A DNA stretch of 64,000 nucleotides from Cyclina sinensis (GCA_012932295.1 JAAONU010000001.1:25768550-25832549); one strand, 5' to 3'; counted from the stretch's first letter, positions 1 to 32,370 are shown. Program-made: numbers and translations. The notes: a model not told the origin generated them from the sequence alone.

Positions 1-964
1 CTCAACACCTATTTCTGTGGTATCACACATTTTCATTGGCTAGCAATGGAAATGAGAAAACTATGATAATGTTTTACTCGTTATCATAATGAAATAGATT
101 AAAAAACCACTCAAAAGAAAAAAACACTGCATAATATTACATTTTTATTCAACAAGTAAAAACGTCGTGTACACAAAATCACGATCAATTAAGTTGCAGT
201 GTATTTAGCTTGGTTGAAAAAAAAGTCTGTGAAAATCAAACTGTAAAATATGAAACATGTACAAAGCTTTTTGTTTTAAAAGCGGTAAGAAAGTTTTGTA
301 TGTGAGCTACTAATGCCCGTACACACTGCCCTAACACAGAAAATGTTTGGTAATGTAACAGCTAGAGCTGTCTGTCATTTTGGAATGAAAATCGGGCACA
401 TGTTTATACTGATTATTTTGATTAGAACAATTTTTTTTTTTTAATGAAACTGTATAATAATGTGTGATGCATCATGATTCTAAGATGGCCATCAAACGAC
501 TCATGGCTGTTGAATTGTGTGGCTATGTGGTGGCTGGGCAGGGCATGATGAGACAAAACCTGGTCCCATTATAATAATTGTATCTCAATTCTTGACTCCA
601 AATCCATACACATTTCAATGTCAGACTGTGCTCAAATCATAACTAGAAACTCCAACAGTAAATACAGTGATAAAGAGCTAAACTGTATGTAGTTCACTGT
701 TTACATTTAAAGTTTAACAGTACTGAAAAAAATTAATCTGATTAAAATCAGCTCCTAAATAACACTCCGCTATAAGGATCTGAAGGTGACCAATTCAATT
801 CTATCTTCTTGATAATCTTGATTTCCAATTTTGTTATTTATAAACCAGCCAATGAGATTGCATCTTGCGATGTATCCTTACCACTTACCTGTACACATGG
901 CATGTTAATACTGAGTGTGTAAGCTTCCTTAGCATTATAATGTTTAAATCATCTTGAATATTTT
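1..964. other. AT-rich non-coding flank, no gene seen
   Basis: No open frame with protein-like composition or convincing splice signals was found on either strand. The stretch lies downstream of the GPATCH11 stop codon and could be 3' UTR or intergenic sequence. Confidence 0.5.
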
Positions 965-1270
965 TATGCCCCCGAAGGGAGGCATATAGTAATTGCACTG
1001 TCTGTCCGTCCGTCTGTCTGTTTAAATCTGTCCTCAATTCATCTCCAAAACCGCTTGAGGGATTTCATTGAAACTTAACAGGAGTGTTTGTCACCAAGCC
1101 CAGTTGTGCATGTCGTCAGGGCATTCCACTCGATTTATTTTTGGCAGAGTTATGGGGACTTAATCATTTTTTTTACTCTAACTTCTATATTAAAGTCTTG
1201 ACCACACTTGTCCACTTGAGGATTTCATTGAAACTTCATACGAATGTTTGTCATATGATTGACACTGCAT
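965..1270. repeat. Dispersed repeat with TATGCCCCC terminal hairpin
   Basis: It opens with a hairpin in which TATGCCCCC pairs with GGGAGGCATA (965-986). A CTGTCCGTCCGTCTGTCTG run follows, then two diverged copies of a unit containing GATTTCATTGAAACTT. Hairpin, tetranucleotide run and short tandem core recur in several other repeats of the window, for example 25950-26622. Confidence 0.6.
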
Positions 1271-1433
1271 AATGCAATATTAAATAGGTTTCAGTTTTGT
1301 ACCACAGGGTTGCACATTAGGATTGGGAGCAGCCAACATAAATATTATTGTTAAAATACCCATGTAATACGCATAAAAGTAACTTTATGAATCAATAAAA
1401 TCTGCTAAATGAGTAAAGAAAGCTATACAACAG

Positions 1434-1736
1434 TCAAAATATGGATGTCCGCTTTGGTTGTTTAAAATCTTCAGACACATTAGATGAAATGTGCTGACTC
1501 TGAATTCTTACACATGGCAGACTATTGTCCTCTTTGTGAATAAGCATTTCAGAGTCCCTCTCAATATATTCTTGAATATATGAAGCGCTCAGATTTAGCT
1601 GGTAAACACTAGTTGTAAATGATCTTTGCTGTTTATCTGTCAACACTGGGAAATTCTCTAAATCACTCTCATCAACTGAAGTCCACTGATTAGTGAGACA
1701 ATTCACAGAAGTGGGGATTGTTTTTACTTTTTTCAC
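1434..1736 (-). pseudogene. Fragment resembling a domain of transposon-linked SWIM-type proteins
   Basis: A 100-codon open stretch with protein-like composition lies 59 bp beyond the GPATCH11 stop, on the same strand. Its middle part (VYQLNLSASYIQEYI, then HKED, then VRIQSQHIS) resembles, from memory, a domain in many uncharacterised invertebrate proteins that carry SWIM zinc fingers and are linked to transposons (pattern YQL..A.SY..EH, later IQSRH.SS). No partner exon or transposon end was found. It may be a decayed fragment inside the GPATCH11 3' UTR, or an alternative coding exon. Identification is tentative. Confidence 0.35.
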
Positions 1737-1794
1737 AACAAACTTAAAACTGAGCTATGGAAATGATCATATAAATTATAGGAGATGTAAAATA

Positions 1795-20898
<19,104 letters not shown>

Positions 20899-20993
20899 CT
20901 TCCTGTCAAATATAAGCTAGCCGAAATATTATCCAAGTCAACTTTCTAACGCGGATAAAGGCGTCACTGAACAAAGGGAAGAAACTTACTGTT

Positions 20994-22141
20994 ATATATC
21001 ACCGAATCCAATCGTGTATAGATAGATCCCTTGAGCAGAACGCATTGATATATCTATATATATAATTTTTAAGGAGCAAAACAGGTACTGTGGTAAGAAA
21101 ATCGCCTCGCATTTTCTTTGATGATGCATATATCAGATATGGCCCATGCTGGTCGCCTATGATTGATTTATCCGATGGTCAATCATCTCACATTTGCCGA
21201 AGTTTATCTTAGAACATTCTACACAATTGTAATAGGAAGTCCCCAAAAATTGGATGAGATCACTCTTTAAGTGTCAATATTTTGACAATTAAGCAAAGTT
21301 CTAAAAATTTTTTCGTCGTAAAGGTTCGTTTAAAACATGTTCTCATATGCCTAAAATTTCTGGAACGTATTTTGTGGAGATAAATACCATTTTAAATATT
21401 AAATTTTTTAATATGAACGCATGGGTCGAACTTTTAATGAGTTTTCATACAGGCTGTTAAGTAATATATGTTTGCTTCTTTGCTTTTCTTTGCAAATATT
21501 AGACAAAAATTGTGAAAAATGAAGATTTATTTCAATTTTCACACGTGGATACGAAGATGGGGATTAATCTATAAGTAATGTTTAAGACATTTGGAACGAT
21601 TATTCGGAAATTTGACGGTCAACTGATCGATTTTTTCAATTAAGGCCCTGATACGAGATATCCATGGAAAAAACGGGTGTTTCAAAAATGCGTCCTTGCC
21701 CATGCGGTCAGTTTGCGAACTTATGAAAACTCATGAAAAGTTCGACCAATGCGTTCATATTGAAAATTTACTTAAATCTTTTGGCATATGAGAACATGTT
21801 TTTTAAAAGCGCACCTTTAGGACGAAACAAATTCTCAGAACTTTGCTTACTTGGCAAAATACTGACACAGAGAGCGATCTCACCAATTTTTGGGATTTTC
21901 TAGTGCAGTTGTGGAGGATGTTCGAAGAAGTTAATAAAACTTTGGCGAATATCAGATGACCATCAGATAAATCAATCATAGGTGATCAGCATGGACCATA
22001 TCTTCTTTATCTTATATATGCATTATCAAAGAAATGCGAGACGATTTTCTTACCACAGTTCCTGTTTTGCTCCTTAAAAATTGATGTATCCATGCGTTCT
22101 GCTCCTGGGGTCTATATTGAACGATTGGACTCGGGTATATG
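20994..22141. mobile_element. Foldback (long inverted-repeat) element upstream of GPATCH11
   Basis: Two imperfect inverted arms of about 420-460 bp (20994-21452 and 21722-22141) flank a central part of roughly 270 bp. Matching pieces include AATCCAATCGT, GAGCAGAACGCAT, TTTTTAAGGAGCAAAACAGG, CCAAAAATTGG and ATGAACGCATGGGTCGAACTT. No coding sequence was seen. It begins about 95 bp upstream of the GPATCH11 start codon, so the gene's promoter lies in or beside it. Confidence 0.8.
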
Positions 22142-22640
22142 TATCCAGGCCAGTATAAAAAGTCATTTATTTATGTTGCATGAAGTATTGTTGTATAAGA
22201 GAGAAAACTTTCTAAAATAGTATGTTAAAAGCAACAGTATCAAAGAATATTTGGATAAAAGGGATCGTATGTTATCTGTGTATTCCAACAGACTGCATAT
22301 GATTCGTATCCCCGCCACCTCTCTATTCTCGTTTTTCTGCATGTCTCTCCCTAGCTAGCTAGCTTACTTCTATCTCTCCAAACCACCCAACAACCCTCCA
22401 TCCTACACTGTTGTACATGTCAATCTATCTACTTACGTACTTACGCTTGCCTGCCTGCCTTCCTACCTATTATTAATGTCAAACCCCTCGCGGATAATAC
22501 GCTGCCATCTTTTTTCCCCATGCATCTCGTCATTGTTTTTACAGACTGCCAACTTCCCCGAATTTCCGGGCTCTCATACATTTAAAAATCATTTCTGGGC
22601 TCCCGTCTAAATCATTTAGAAATATCTTGCATACTTAGGG
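22142..22640. other. Intergenic sequence, no gene seen
   Basis: It contains a pyrimidine-rich patch (about 22310-22470) with CTAGCTAGCTAGCTTA and CCTGCCTGCCTTCC. No coding frame was recognised. Confidence 0.4.
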
Positions 22641-22642
22641 CC

Positions 22643-22870
22643 TATGCAGGGACGTAGCTAGCCCAGAAATCATGTGGATTCACAAAATCGCTAGGGGGTC
22701 TGGAGGACCATGCCCCATGGAAAATTTTGAAAACAATAGTGTAAGTTGGTGCATCTTGGAGTGTTCTATGATGCTTTATTTGGTACTGAAAATCGACAGT
22801 TTAAGGAGCATTAATCAACAAATAAACCATTTACTTAGCATAATTTTCTTCAGAAATAGCCTCTAAAATT
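22643..22870. repeat. Probable dispersed repeat fragment (GGGACGTAGCTAGCCC)
   Basis: GCAGGGACGTAGCTAGCCC followed by GGGGGTCTGGAGGACCATGC and CCCATGGAAAATTTTGAAAA resembles a widespread animal repeat signature. Family and edges are not known. Confidence 0.35.
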
Positions 22871-25800
22871 AACGGTTCATGTTCTGTTGAATAAATTTGA
22901 GCCATCGTTTTATGCAATAGAATGAGTAAAATTCCGCCCTGTGTTCGTAGTTGTTTCTTTTCCTACATGTATACTGTCACATCAAAACGGTTGTGTACGC
23001 TTGCACTTCAACATGTCTGTGTTAAAATAAATTGAAGTAGATCTAAAAAAAAGAAAATAAAAAAAAACGGAAACGGACGCTTTCGAGTGTGCAAGAATCT
23101 ATCATTTGCAAAAAAAGTTTTCTCCCGTTGATTACTTCCGACCATTCTCAGTTGTTTCCCTTATCATGCGATGTCCATTTGTAAACACACTGATGTAAGT
23201 AAAACGTCGTCGAAATCTAGCGGTTGTTATTCAGTTGAGATTACAGGAAAGGTAGCAGAGCTTAAGCAAATTGTCCAATATGTATGCACCGCAACCAGTA
23301 AAAACGCGAACATTAATTTCAACGGGCACAAATTCGCTAAAATTACAATCGTGAAGATTTAAATTATGACAAAATCGCGAAAATTTTCGGTCGCGAAAAA
23401 AACCATTATACGGTTATTGGTATGAAACCACCAATTCAGTCTACTGGAGCTCAAAAAATGGTACCCGCATAATGGCGGCTAGAAATAGTTCTCAGTTTTC
23501 TTGGCTATTTTTGCCCTAATCTGATTTTTTTTTGCTGGAATCATTTTGTTTGACTATTTCTGATAGTGTGGTAGCAATTTTATGCTCATATACATTTAGA
23601 ATAGAATTCACAATGTGAAATTGTTTCACATACACCAATCTGAAAATAAGCTCAGATTTTTTGTTAATTTTATGGGTAAGTTAACATGAGCAGAAATATC
23701 TTTCTGGTTTGAAACACAACCCCCTCTTTTCTTGCTATTTTTCATGAGTACAGATATAGATCTACAAGAATATGTAAGTTAAAGCTATTTAAAAAAGGTT
23801 TTGCTATGTTTTACAGCCCTGTGAACTTAATGAATTTTATATAGAATAAAGAAGGAATCTATTTAGGGGCTTCACACCTATAAGAAAAAATTCATTTCCT
23901 GTTGTCTGCATATGAAGACTTTTAAACTTGCCAGGATGTAGAATTTTTATGTTTTTATTTCTAAAATGCTGTAAAGAATTATGCCAGGAGTGGATTTGGT
24001 GAGTTTTCAAACTTTTCATTCTGCAGTTAAGCCATTATGATAAAATTGCAGGAAAATTGTCCTTGTAAAACTGTAAACAGAATTTTTGTGTACACAAACC
24101 TGATATATTTGGCAAGGAGTAAGTTTTGTAAGCTGCCAGGGTGCTAACAAGAGCCATTAAGTGTAGTTTAGCTTATTCAGTGAACATGAAACAGTTAGCT
24201 GAGTTCAAAATTCATGTGTATGATGAGAAAAAGAAGTTTGGTGATGTCAGGCTTTACTGCACAGTAGGACTTAATTCAGTCAAAAAATGTTTCTTATGAT
24301 CATTGAGCTTCTGTTTATGTTTTTCATTAGTCTGTTTATGGATAAGAAGAAAGAGCATTAAGCTTTTTTCAAGTTTTCATGATATTTGATTAAGATGGTG
24401 TGTAGTTGAGGCTTTGGGAAGACAGCGGTATAATATTTGCGGTGGGTTCACAAACTCTTAAGACAGGTACCACAAAGCTAACAAAAAAATATTACTCTTG
24501 GAATCTGTTTTCTGATTCTGTTTTAAAATACTTTATTGTGTAAGCTTTCAGCTTTGTTAGGCTACAGTATTTTCACATAACCAGAGCTATTATTCTAGTT
24601 TGACAGTTTGCATACAATGTATGGACTGGAGGAACAGTACTTGTATTTGGAAATTTTCAGGCAACAGCAATGCCATTTTCTGGAAACCCATTAAGAAAGC
24701 AGCATCCACTGCAGCTACATCGCTTTAGCCAAAACTATGTTCCACATCAATTTCATACAATTTGTAACATTTGCTAGACTGTTTATGCTATATTGTAAGG
24801 GTATGAAGTGATCTTGAAAGGGAACATGCTAATTAGGTAGAAAAGTGACATTTAAAATTTGTGGGTATATGTTACATGCAGTAGCTTACCAATATATGCA
24901 TTTTCTATTTTCAGAGTGAAATATTCTTCTAATCTGTTAGAAAAATCCCTTCCTTTGGTTGTATCTGTGTTTAGGACTCAAGGATTGCTTTGCCTTTTGC
25001 ACATATCAGATGTACTCCATGACTACACACTGGCAATAGAGGTGGAGCCCATGTTGAAGGTCTATCATTGCCATTTTTAGTAAGTAAACAGTCATTTTCA
25101 TTCATACTTACAGTTAAACATTGCTCAGGAAGTTAAAAGAAAAATTCATATTAGTGTTCTGTAAAGACAGTATATAATAGATGAACAATAAAATTTTGTA
25201 TGTTGAATACATGTCTAACATTCAGGTGGTGTTCCTGGCCTTTTCTGAATTAAAATTGTTAAAATTTCCTCCTTCAAAGAGGTGTAACTGGCATGAAAGA
25301 AGAAAAATGTAGCATTTATTCTGTTATATTGTATGTAATTACTTCAGTTCCTAGGTTTAAAGAAGGCATGGACAGCATAAACTATCATCTGAGACAGATG
25401 GGGATACAAGACAGAGGACCAGAGAAATTTTGATCTTTTTTTGGCAGACAGGACCATAGCTTTTGAAATATATTTGCTGATTTTTGACCTGGAGGTATAA
25501 CAATAACCTCTTGAAATATTCTAGTGTGATGCCTTTTCACATATAAGATAAAGAATTGCTGTTCAGTCATGCTTATTAGGACAAAATATGACTTGAAAGT
25601 CAAAATAATATGAAAAATTTGCTTTTTTTCCTCAAAAATCTTCATGCAACTGAGAATATTATGTATTTTTTACAAATGTGTAAATCTAAATTTGATAAAA
25701 TTGGATAAATTAAGTATTCACATATAAGCCGAGACAGATTTGGTTCAAATATATAACGCATTTTAAAAAATAAAAGAAAAATTTCACCACAGACTCTCTC

Positions 25801-25945
25801 ATTTTGCTGCTCTTGTTCGCAGTCCGCACAGACATTTAGAGTCATTTTAAGAGCTTCATTTTATGAAAAGTACTAGTATTTTTGGACTGAAATTTGGTTT
25901 TCTTAAGTTGAAATTAGTTACTCTTGATGTAGAAACCAAAACTAG
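22871..25945. other. Intergenic sequence; splice-flanked open stretches but no supported gene
   Basis: On the plus strand, 24915-25079 is open (55 codons) between a TTTCAG and a GTAAGTA. Short open pieces also occur at 24170-24290, 24662-24755 and 25355-25430. Their phases do not join into one reading frame, and none matches a family known to me. They are recorded only as possible exons. Confidence 0.3.
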
Positions 25946-25949
25946 AAAT

Positions 25950-26622
25950 GTGTCTATAGGACACAGATGCCCCCACTCAACCTAGCTACTCATATAGCTA
26001 GCAATATGGCCACGAGATAGTCATACACGCTGAATCATTAATAAAATTGGTTTAACAAAATGACAACTATAAGAAACCTGTTGCAGTGTGAAGACTCAAA
26101 TTACTGTCTCCAACACTGTGACCAATGGATGAATATTTTCCTTCACAATTCTGTATGCATAGTTGGACATTCTTGGAGTTTGCAGATGGTAAACAGGTGT
26201 TTTCATGTCTAATTTGTACTAAGTTCCTAAGTTATATGTTCTGTAAGTCAGGCTGTTTTTAACGCAGCAAAAATTCCTTCCTTTACTTCCATCTACACAT
26301 TAAGGTTGTTCATTCCTGGAAGTTTAAGCAAAATCTGCCATCCGGTTTAAGAGGAGTTGCGTTCACAAAATTTCTATATGGTATATAGTGAAAAAATCAA
26401 CAAAGGGCCATAATTCTGTTAAATTTGGTCGCAGCAAAAATTCCTTCCTTTACTACCATCTACACATTAAGGTTGTTCATCCCTGGAAGTTTAAGCAAAA
26501 TCTGCCATCCGGTTTAAAAGGAGTTGCGTTCACAAAATTTCGGGACTGTACGGACGGACGGACTGACGTACGGACGGACAAGTGCAACGCTATATGCTTC
26601 CCACTTTGTGGGGGCATAAAAA
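25950..26622. mobile_element. Tandem-core repeat with GTGGGGGCATA terminal hairpin
   Basis: It starts near GGACACAGATGCCCCCACTC and ends with a hairpin (TATGCTTCCCAC / GTGGGGGCATA, about 26592-26620). The core has a duplicated unit of about 165 bp (GCAGCAAAAATTCCTTCC ... GGAGTTGCGTTCACAAAATT), then GGACGGACGGACTGACG. The architecture is the same as the repeat at 965-1270. Confidence 0.6.
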
Positions 26623-26639
26623 TCACAGTATCAGAAAAA

Positions 26640-28447
26640 AAAAGTTTTCTTATATTATGACTTCATTTTGATTTTATTCTGTGATATCTGGGTCCCAGGT
26701 GATATCCAGTCTTCAGCAGTTCTTCTTAAGTCAAGTTGGGCAGCGATCCTTGCGACAAAGACCCAAATTACCATTATTTGATAGTTTAGGTTCTTGAATA
26801 TGCACATTTAATTAAACATAAGGATCTCCTGACGACAGCGACCTCTAATTCCATGTAGACTTATGGATTGCTTCGAGTATAAACCCAATCTTTCATACAT
26901 ATGATCATACACACATGTATTTACAGAAGAACTTGATACTTTTAAAACAACTGATATATTTTCTCGATTTGTTTACACATTAGATTCATTATATTTGTAT
27001 GATTTTGCCTGCACATCCAATGCATCTAAGTGTCTTTGAAGATCTGGAGGGCATGATAGGGGAGGGGTACAAAAAGAATGCCAAACACATACCTATAATA
27101 ATTGAGATGTGTTTTATTGAAAAAGTATGGAGAAATAATCCTTGCCAGCACTACAATGATGACTTACAACAAGAGAGTGATGCTAAATAATTAACTGTAA
27201 CAGTCAGATATATTACATCACATTTTTTGTTTACAATTTCCAGTCTGTAACATGTAATGATGTAATCATTATGTTATACCTTTAGTAAAAGTGTCAATTA
27301 AAAGATCTTTTGATCTGAAATTCTTTTTTGCTGTAAAAGGGAAAATCCAATTTCATACATTTATATTTCTTTGAAATGCTGTTTACCCTAAGAAATTCAT
27401 TTCTGTACATGTTTTATATGCAAATGTCAAAATGTTTGTATAATTTTCATAATTCTTTCAACATTTCAACAAATCAGTAATGTATTATAGATAAAGATGT
27501 GTAGTATTTATACAGTAGTAGAGCTTGTCAGTCACTTTATCAGGGTTTTCATAGTTTCAAAAGTTTTTTTTTTTTCAGAATGAAATACAGCTATAAACAT
27601 TTCCAGTAAAATGAATGAAAAATATAAGATACTGATATACCCATCAACAGTCATTTTTCCCACATCTTTGATTGTCCAAACTAACTGAAGCATGTAATAT
27701 TTTTGTTATATATGTGACTGTTACAATAATAATTAACTGGAGGTAAAATTGTCAAAAAACAAGACAACACCCATTGTTGGAACACAAGTCAGTCATGAGA
27801 GAAAAAAAAATCTTGAAGGGAGTTTCAAACAGAGACAAAAACGTGTAATGTACTATATATAGAAAATATAGAAAACATGTAATATTCTGTATGTATTTAT
27901 GTAAGAGGAGAAAATCATCAGATCTTCTCCACATTAATAACAGTAATCAATGATAAAGTTCTCATAAACATGTATATACTATACATATCAAGTTCTCCTA
28001 AGTTATATCAGGAGCTGATAAAATATTAATATCGAAAAAATTGAGAAGGAAAAAAATATAAAGAATCTTTCATTCAAACTACATCTCAAAAACAACATTC
28101 ATGAAAAATATTAAGCTTCAGTTTATTAAAATACAGCAGAAACTACCGATACAGTGAACATTCAGTAAAGAATTAGAAAATGTTTGTAAAGTGAATGCTG
28201 TTATAGAAACAGTGACAGTGAACACTGTATAGGGACAGTAAAAGTGACTATACATGGAACAGTTGAAGAGCTCATACCACGGGCTGAATTCAAAGAAGTA
28301 CTAAGTGCTACCTTATAAAGAAGCAGATAGCACATTTTCGCATTCATCCCTTGAACTATAACAGACTGAACAAGTGATGCTGTGGAATCTGCCTGTACTG
28401 TTTAAATGAATACAAACTGCCTGTACAGTGAACTTGGTAATAAGACA
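26640..28447. other. Intergenic sequence, one weak open stretch
   Basis: A plus-strand open stretch (26985-27190, stop at 27188-27190) follows a TTTACACATTAG. It has protein-like composition (for example HLSVFEDLEGMIGEGYKK), but no family was recognised and no in-phase upstream exon was found. The rest is AT-rich with no recognisable feature. Confidence 0.3.
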
Positions 28448-29100
28448 TTAACCTGCTTATAAAGGGACCATTGTAATAACTTACTGACCTGCTTGTACAG
28501 TGAACTTGATAATAAGACATTGACCTGCTTGTGCAGTGAACATTGAAATAAGACAATGACCTGCCTGTAAAGTGAACATGGTAATAAGACATTGACCTGC
28601 TAGAAAAAAATAACATGGTAATAAGACATTGACCTGCTTGTACAGTGAACATGATAATAAGACACTGACCTGTTTGTACAGTGAAAATAATAATAAGACA
28701 TTGACCTGCTTGTGCAGAGAACATGCTAATAAGACACTGACCTGTTTGTACAGTGAACATGATAATAAGACATTGACCTGCTTTTGCAGTGAACATTAAA
28801 ATAAGACATCGACCTGCTTGTACAGTGAACATGATAATAAGACATTGACCTGCTTGTAAAATTAACATGGTAATAAGACATTGACCTGCTTGTGCAGTGA
28901 ACATTGAAATAAGACACTGACCTGCTTGTAAAGTGAACATGGTAATAAGACATTGACCTGCTTGTACAGTGAACATGATAATAGGACATTGACCTGTTTG
29001 TACAGTGATCATGATAATAAGACATTGACCTGCTTGTGCAGTGAACATTGTGATACGACACTGACCTGCATGTGAAGTGAACATTGTTATTATATTGCTG
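28448..29100. repeat. 36-bp minisatellite, about 18 copies
   Basis: The unit is close to GACCTGCTTGTACAGTGAAC followed by ATGATAATAAGACATT. Because 36 is a multiple of three, it leaves long open frames on the minus strand with 12-residue periodicity. These are a by-product of the repeat. Confidence 0.9.
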
Positions 29101-31075
29101 GACTGCTTGTGCACAGAAAATTGTGGAGAAATAGTAAAAATATAAAAACAGATGCACATTGAAAAGTTAGCATTATGAATGCATGTACAATTTAATCTTC
29201 TCTTTGTTAGCACATATCATATTCAATGCTCTTAAATAATCATCAGTTTTCAGTATCAAATATCTTATTAAGAAGGTGTCTAAAATCAAATACTGCAAAT
29301 CTAAATATATTTTTGCTTGAGAAGTTGCTGTACTGGGGGAAATTGATTCATGATTTTTATTTTCACTATTTTCGCTGATATTTATTATCTGCAAATTCAA
29401 AAACCTGTGACATAGTTATATGTTTAGATAATTATGCAAAATAACATCTGACCTTACTATAGCTTGCATCGTGTAAACGGTTAAAATAAGGGAAGTAACT
29501 CTTAAAGACAGAAAATACACCTTTTTAATTGAATAAACATTATTCTATACTGGTATACCACTGATTTATTTCAAACGAGCGCACATGATCAACTTCGGCG
29601 AATATATAAATTTCGTGTTTTATGAAAAAGCGAATCCAAGAAACCGCAAACACTTCCATTTAAAAAAAAAAAACCCTGCAAAGAACCAGCAAATTGAAAG
29701 CTCTATACAGTAATGACCTGAAAAATATATAATCCATACTTTTTTTTCAAGTTTCATGGACCTTTCAGCACTATACAGGCAGTTCTACACTGCATCAAAT
29801 TTTTTACTAATTATGTTTACAGAGTAACAAACAGTTTTGCCAATTTCAAGCTTATATTAAGGTAAATCAATTATTTATGTCCATATTTCAGGAATAAAAT
29901 ATAACAATTACACCACGACACATAGACAATATTACAGAAAAATATAGTGCATTAAAAGACATAACTTCTCTATAAACCTACAAACAAATGCAACACAATG
30001 TTTATGTAATTTTTCATGTTTTAGACACAGATAAACACTGAATTATATTTTTCACAAAGTAAGTTTTTCCCAGAAAATCTGCCTTTTAAGTTAATACTTT
30101 TGCAGAATTAAAATAAAAATATTATGCTGTTCTGAAAAATGTCGATTTAGTTCTTAACTAACAGAACAGATTTGTTCACAAATTCTGCAACAGTAGAGAT
30201 AAAGAGACAGAAAAGCACAATTAGTTATTTCCTAAAACTGATAGATGAAGGACTAACTGTTGTGGCAGACATATTGACTGAAAGAGAGTTCAGATTATTC
30301 TTGAGAACTACTTGTGGGGCTGGTGGCTACACTTAACATACTGCACAAGAAAAACTGAAATAGTTTATTTCCAGTCGTGTTTGCAAAATCAGAATTTTTT
30401 TAAAGTTATTTTTTAAACATACTATCTTAAGTTGACTTGGAAGCAAGTTCTTGTAACTTATATCAATCGTTCTCGACTCTGACAGCTTTGGTTCAGACCA
30501 ATTCTCACATGGAGTGTGGAATGCAGAATGTCATGAGAGACTCTAAACTAAGTAGCTTACCTTAAGCTATGAAGCCACAGACCAGTCAGTTCTTTTTGTG
30601 AATGGGCAATGACTGTGGTGTAACCTATCTTTGACTAATTAAAAGACAAAACATTTTGAAAAAGAACAAACAATAAATATATGGATGATTCAGGTGGGTT
30701 ATTTTTATTTACCTGGTATCTTTAAGAGAATACATCAATACTGACAGTGGAAAGTACTAACAGAAAAACATTATGAAATACATTGCTGAAGGAAAGGTCT
30801 TTATCATCCTTAAATTTTGTTTTTGTTTCAACAAAGACAAAATATTTGTTTTTAATGAAAGGACACAATTAATAAAGAAAATGATTCATTTACTAATAGG
30901 CAATTTATTTAAGACTTTAATGCAAATATCCAGAAATATGTCTTAATATTATGTTGATCAAAGGGAATGAAGTTAAGAAAAGGTTTGCAGGTGAAACAAT
31001 ATCTTTCTTGTATGAGGTAGCAAATTAAGTTATTGCTCGTGTTCCACAGCCTCCTCTACTCTTCTAGTATAATTT
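29101..31075. other. AT-rich intergenic or distal CaMKII 3' UTR
   Basis: No coding stretch or repeat was recognised. TTTATT motifs (AATAAA on the minus strand) are frequent because of base composition and do not locate a polyadenylation site. Confidence 0.35.
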
Positions 31076-31286
31076 AGGCATCACACATTTCAACCTAGCT
31101 CTTTTAAAACTAAATTTGTAGCATGATTTAGGCACTACACACTTTAACCTAGCTCTTTTAAACTAAATTTGTAGCATGATTTAGGCACCACACACTTTAA
31201 CCTAGCTCTTTTAAAACTAAATTTGTAGCATGATTTAGGCACCACACACTTTAACCTAGCTCTTTTAAAACTAAATTTGTAGCATT
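31076..31286. repeat. 54-bp tandem repeat, four copies
   Basis: The unit contains TTTAACCTAGCTCTTTTAAA and GTAGCATGATTTAGGCACCA. Copies are spaced 53-54 bp and are nearly identical. Confidence 0.9.
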
Positions 31287-31897
31287 ATTTCGCGGCTTTA
31301 TTGAAAATTTACTCAAAAGAAGGGGAAGGAGGAGGGAGAGTTCAAAGCAGGTATGTTATATATCTAAACTGTGCAGCAATGATGTAGCATTGTTGTTTCT
31401 TTTTCCATACATATTTCTTCCTGAAGACTGAATAGAATAATATTATGTTCATAAGCAATGTAGGGTTTTACAATGATATGCTTTTATATGAACAAACACT
31501 GGTGCATCAACAAATATATGCAATAATAACTTGGCACAAAGCATGTATACAATTTTTACCCCTTTTCAAAGATGTATACAGATGATGAGTAAATAAAAGA
31601 ATAAGCATTATAGGTGATGCTGATTTCTATGTTTTGACAGTGGTAGAACAATGCTATTTCTCATTAGCTGAAATTGAAATTTTCTGCTATTGCTTTGCAT
31701 GTTATTTCCAAATTCTGGACACTTTATATAGATTTATCAGAGTCACCTGCTAGCACAATTAACTGATTGATTTTACTAAGCACACAAAATGTCATTTCAA
31801 GCACCAGGCTGCTTAGAGTTTCTTTTTACACATTCAAAACATTAAAAAGATCAAACACCTGTGTCACACCAGATCAATTGAATTTTTTGAATACTTA

Positions 31898-32370
31898 ACA
31901 ACAGGGCCATGATGGCCCTTAAAGGCTCACCTGCATCCCATTACTAAGGGGCCATAACTCTGAAACCCATGAAGGGATGAGGTTGGTTCAGTAAACGAGA
32001 TGACCCATATTCAAACTCGGCCTAACGATCTTCAAGAAAAATATTTTTAGAGGTGTTCATGACATTTGGACAAAAACATTGGCCTATACAGTGTTTACAA
32101 GGTATATCTGTGTTTTGACCTGATGACCTAGTTTTTAACTCCTAATGACATATATTCAAACCTGACCTAGATATCACCATGACAAAATTTTAATGTCCTG
32201 ACAAATTTTCTCGACGTTTTGGAAAGAAAATGCAGCCTTTAGAGTGTAATCATGGTTTTTCTGTGTTTTAATTCAATGACCTAGTTTTCCATCCCAGATG
32301 ACTTGTAAAAAACTGACTCAGATATCATCACAACAAGGAATCTGACACATGTTCATCACAAGGCTAAAGC
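31898..32370 (-). mobile_element. Helentron-like repeat, copy D (right end degraded)
   Basis: The left end ACAGGGCCATGATGGCCC is followed by GGCTCACCTG and about two and a half core units (GACCTAGTTTTTAA, GACAAATTTTC, TTTAGAGTGTAA). It fades near CACAAGGCTAAAGCTAAG. Confidence 0.55.

Noticed and set aside
24915..25079. Plus-strand open stretch between TTTCAG and GTAAGTA
   Set aside because: It is in phase 2 at both ends, and no neighbouring candidate joins it without a stop. No family was recognised, and chance open stretches of this size are common here.
26985..27190. Plus-strand open stretch with protein-like composition
   Set aside because: No upstream exon in the right phase and no recognised family; kept only as a remark.
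28356..29213. 285-codon minus-strand open frame
   Set aside because: It is the 36-bp minisatellite read through; two frames are open with the same 12-residue periodicity and no splice or homology support exists.
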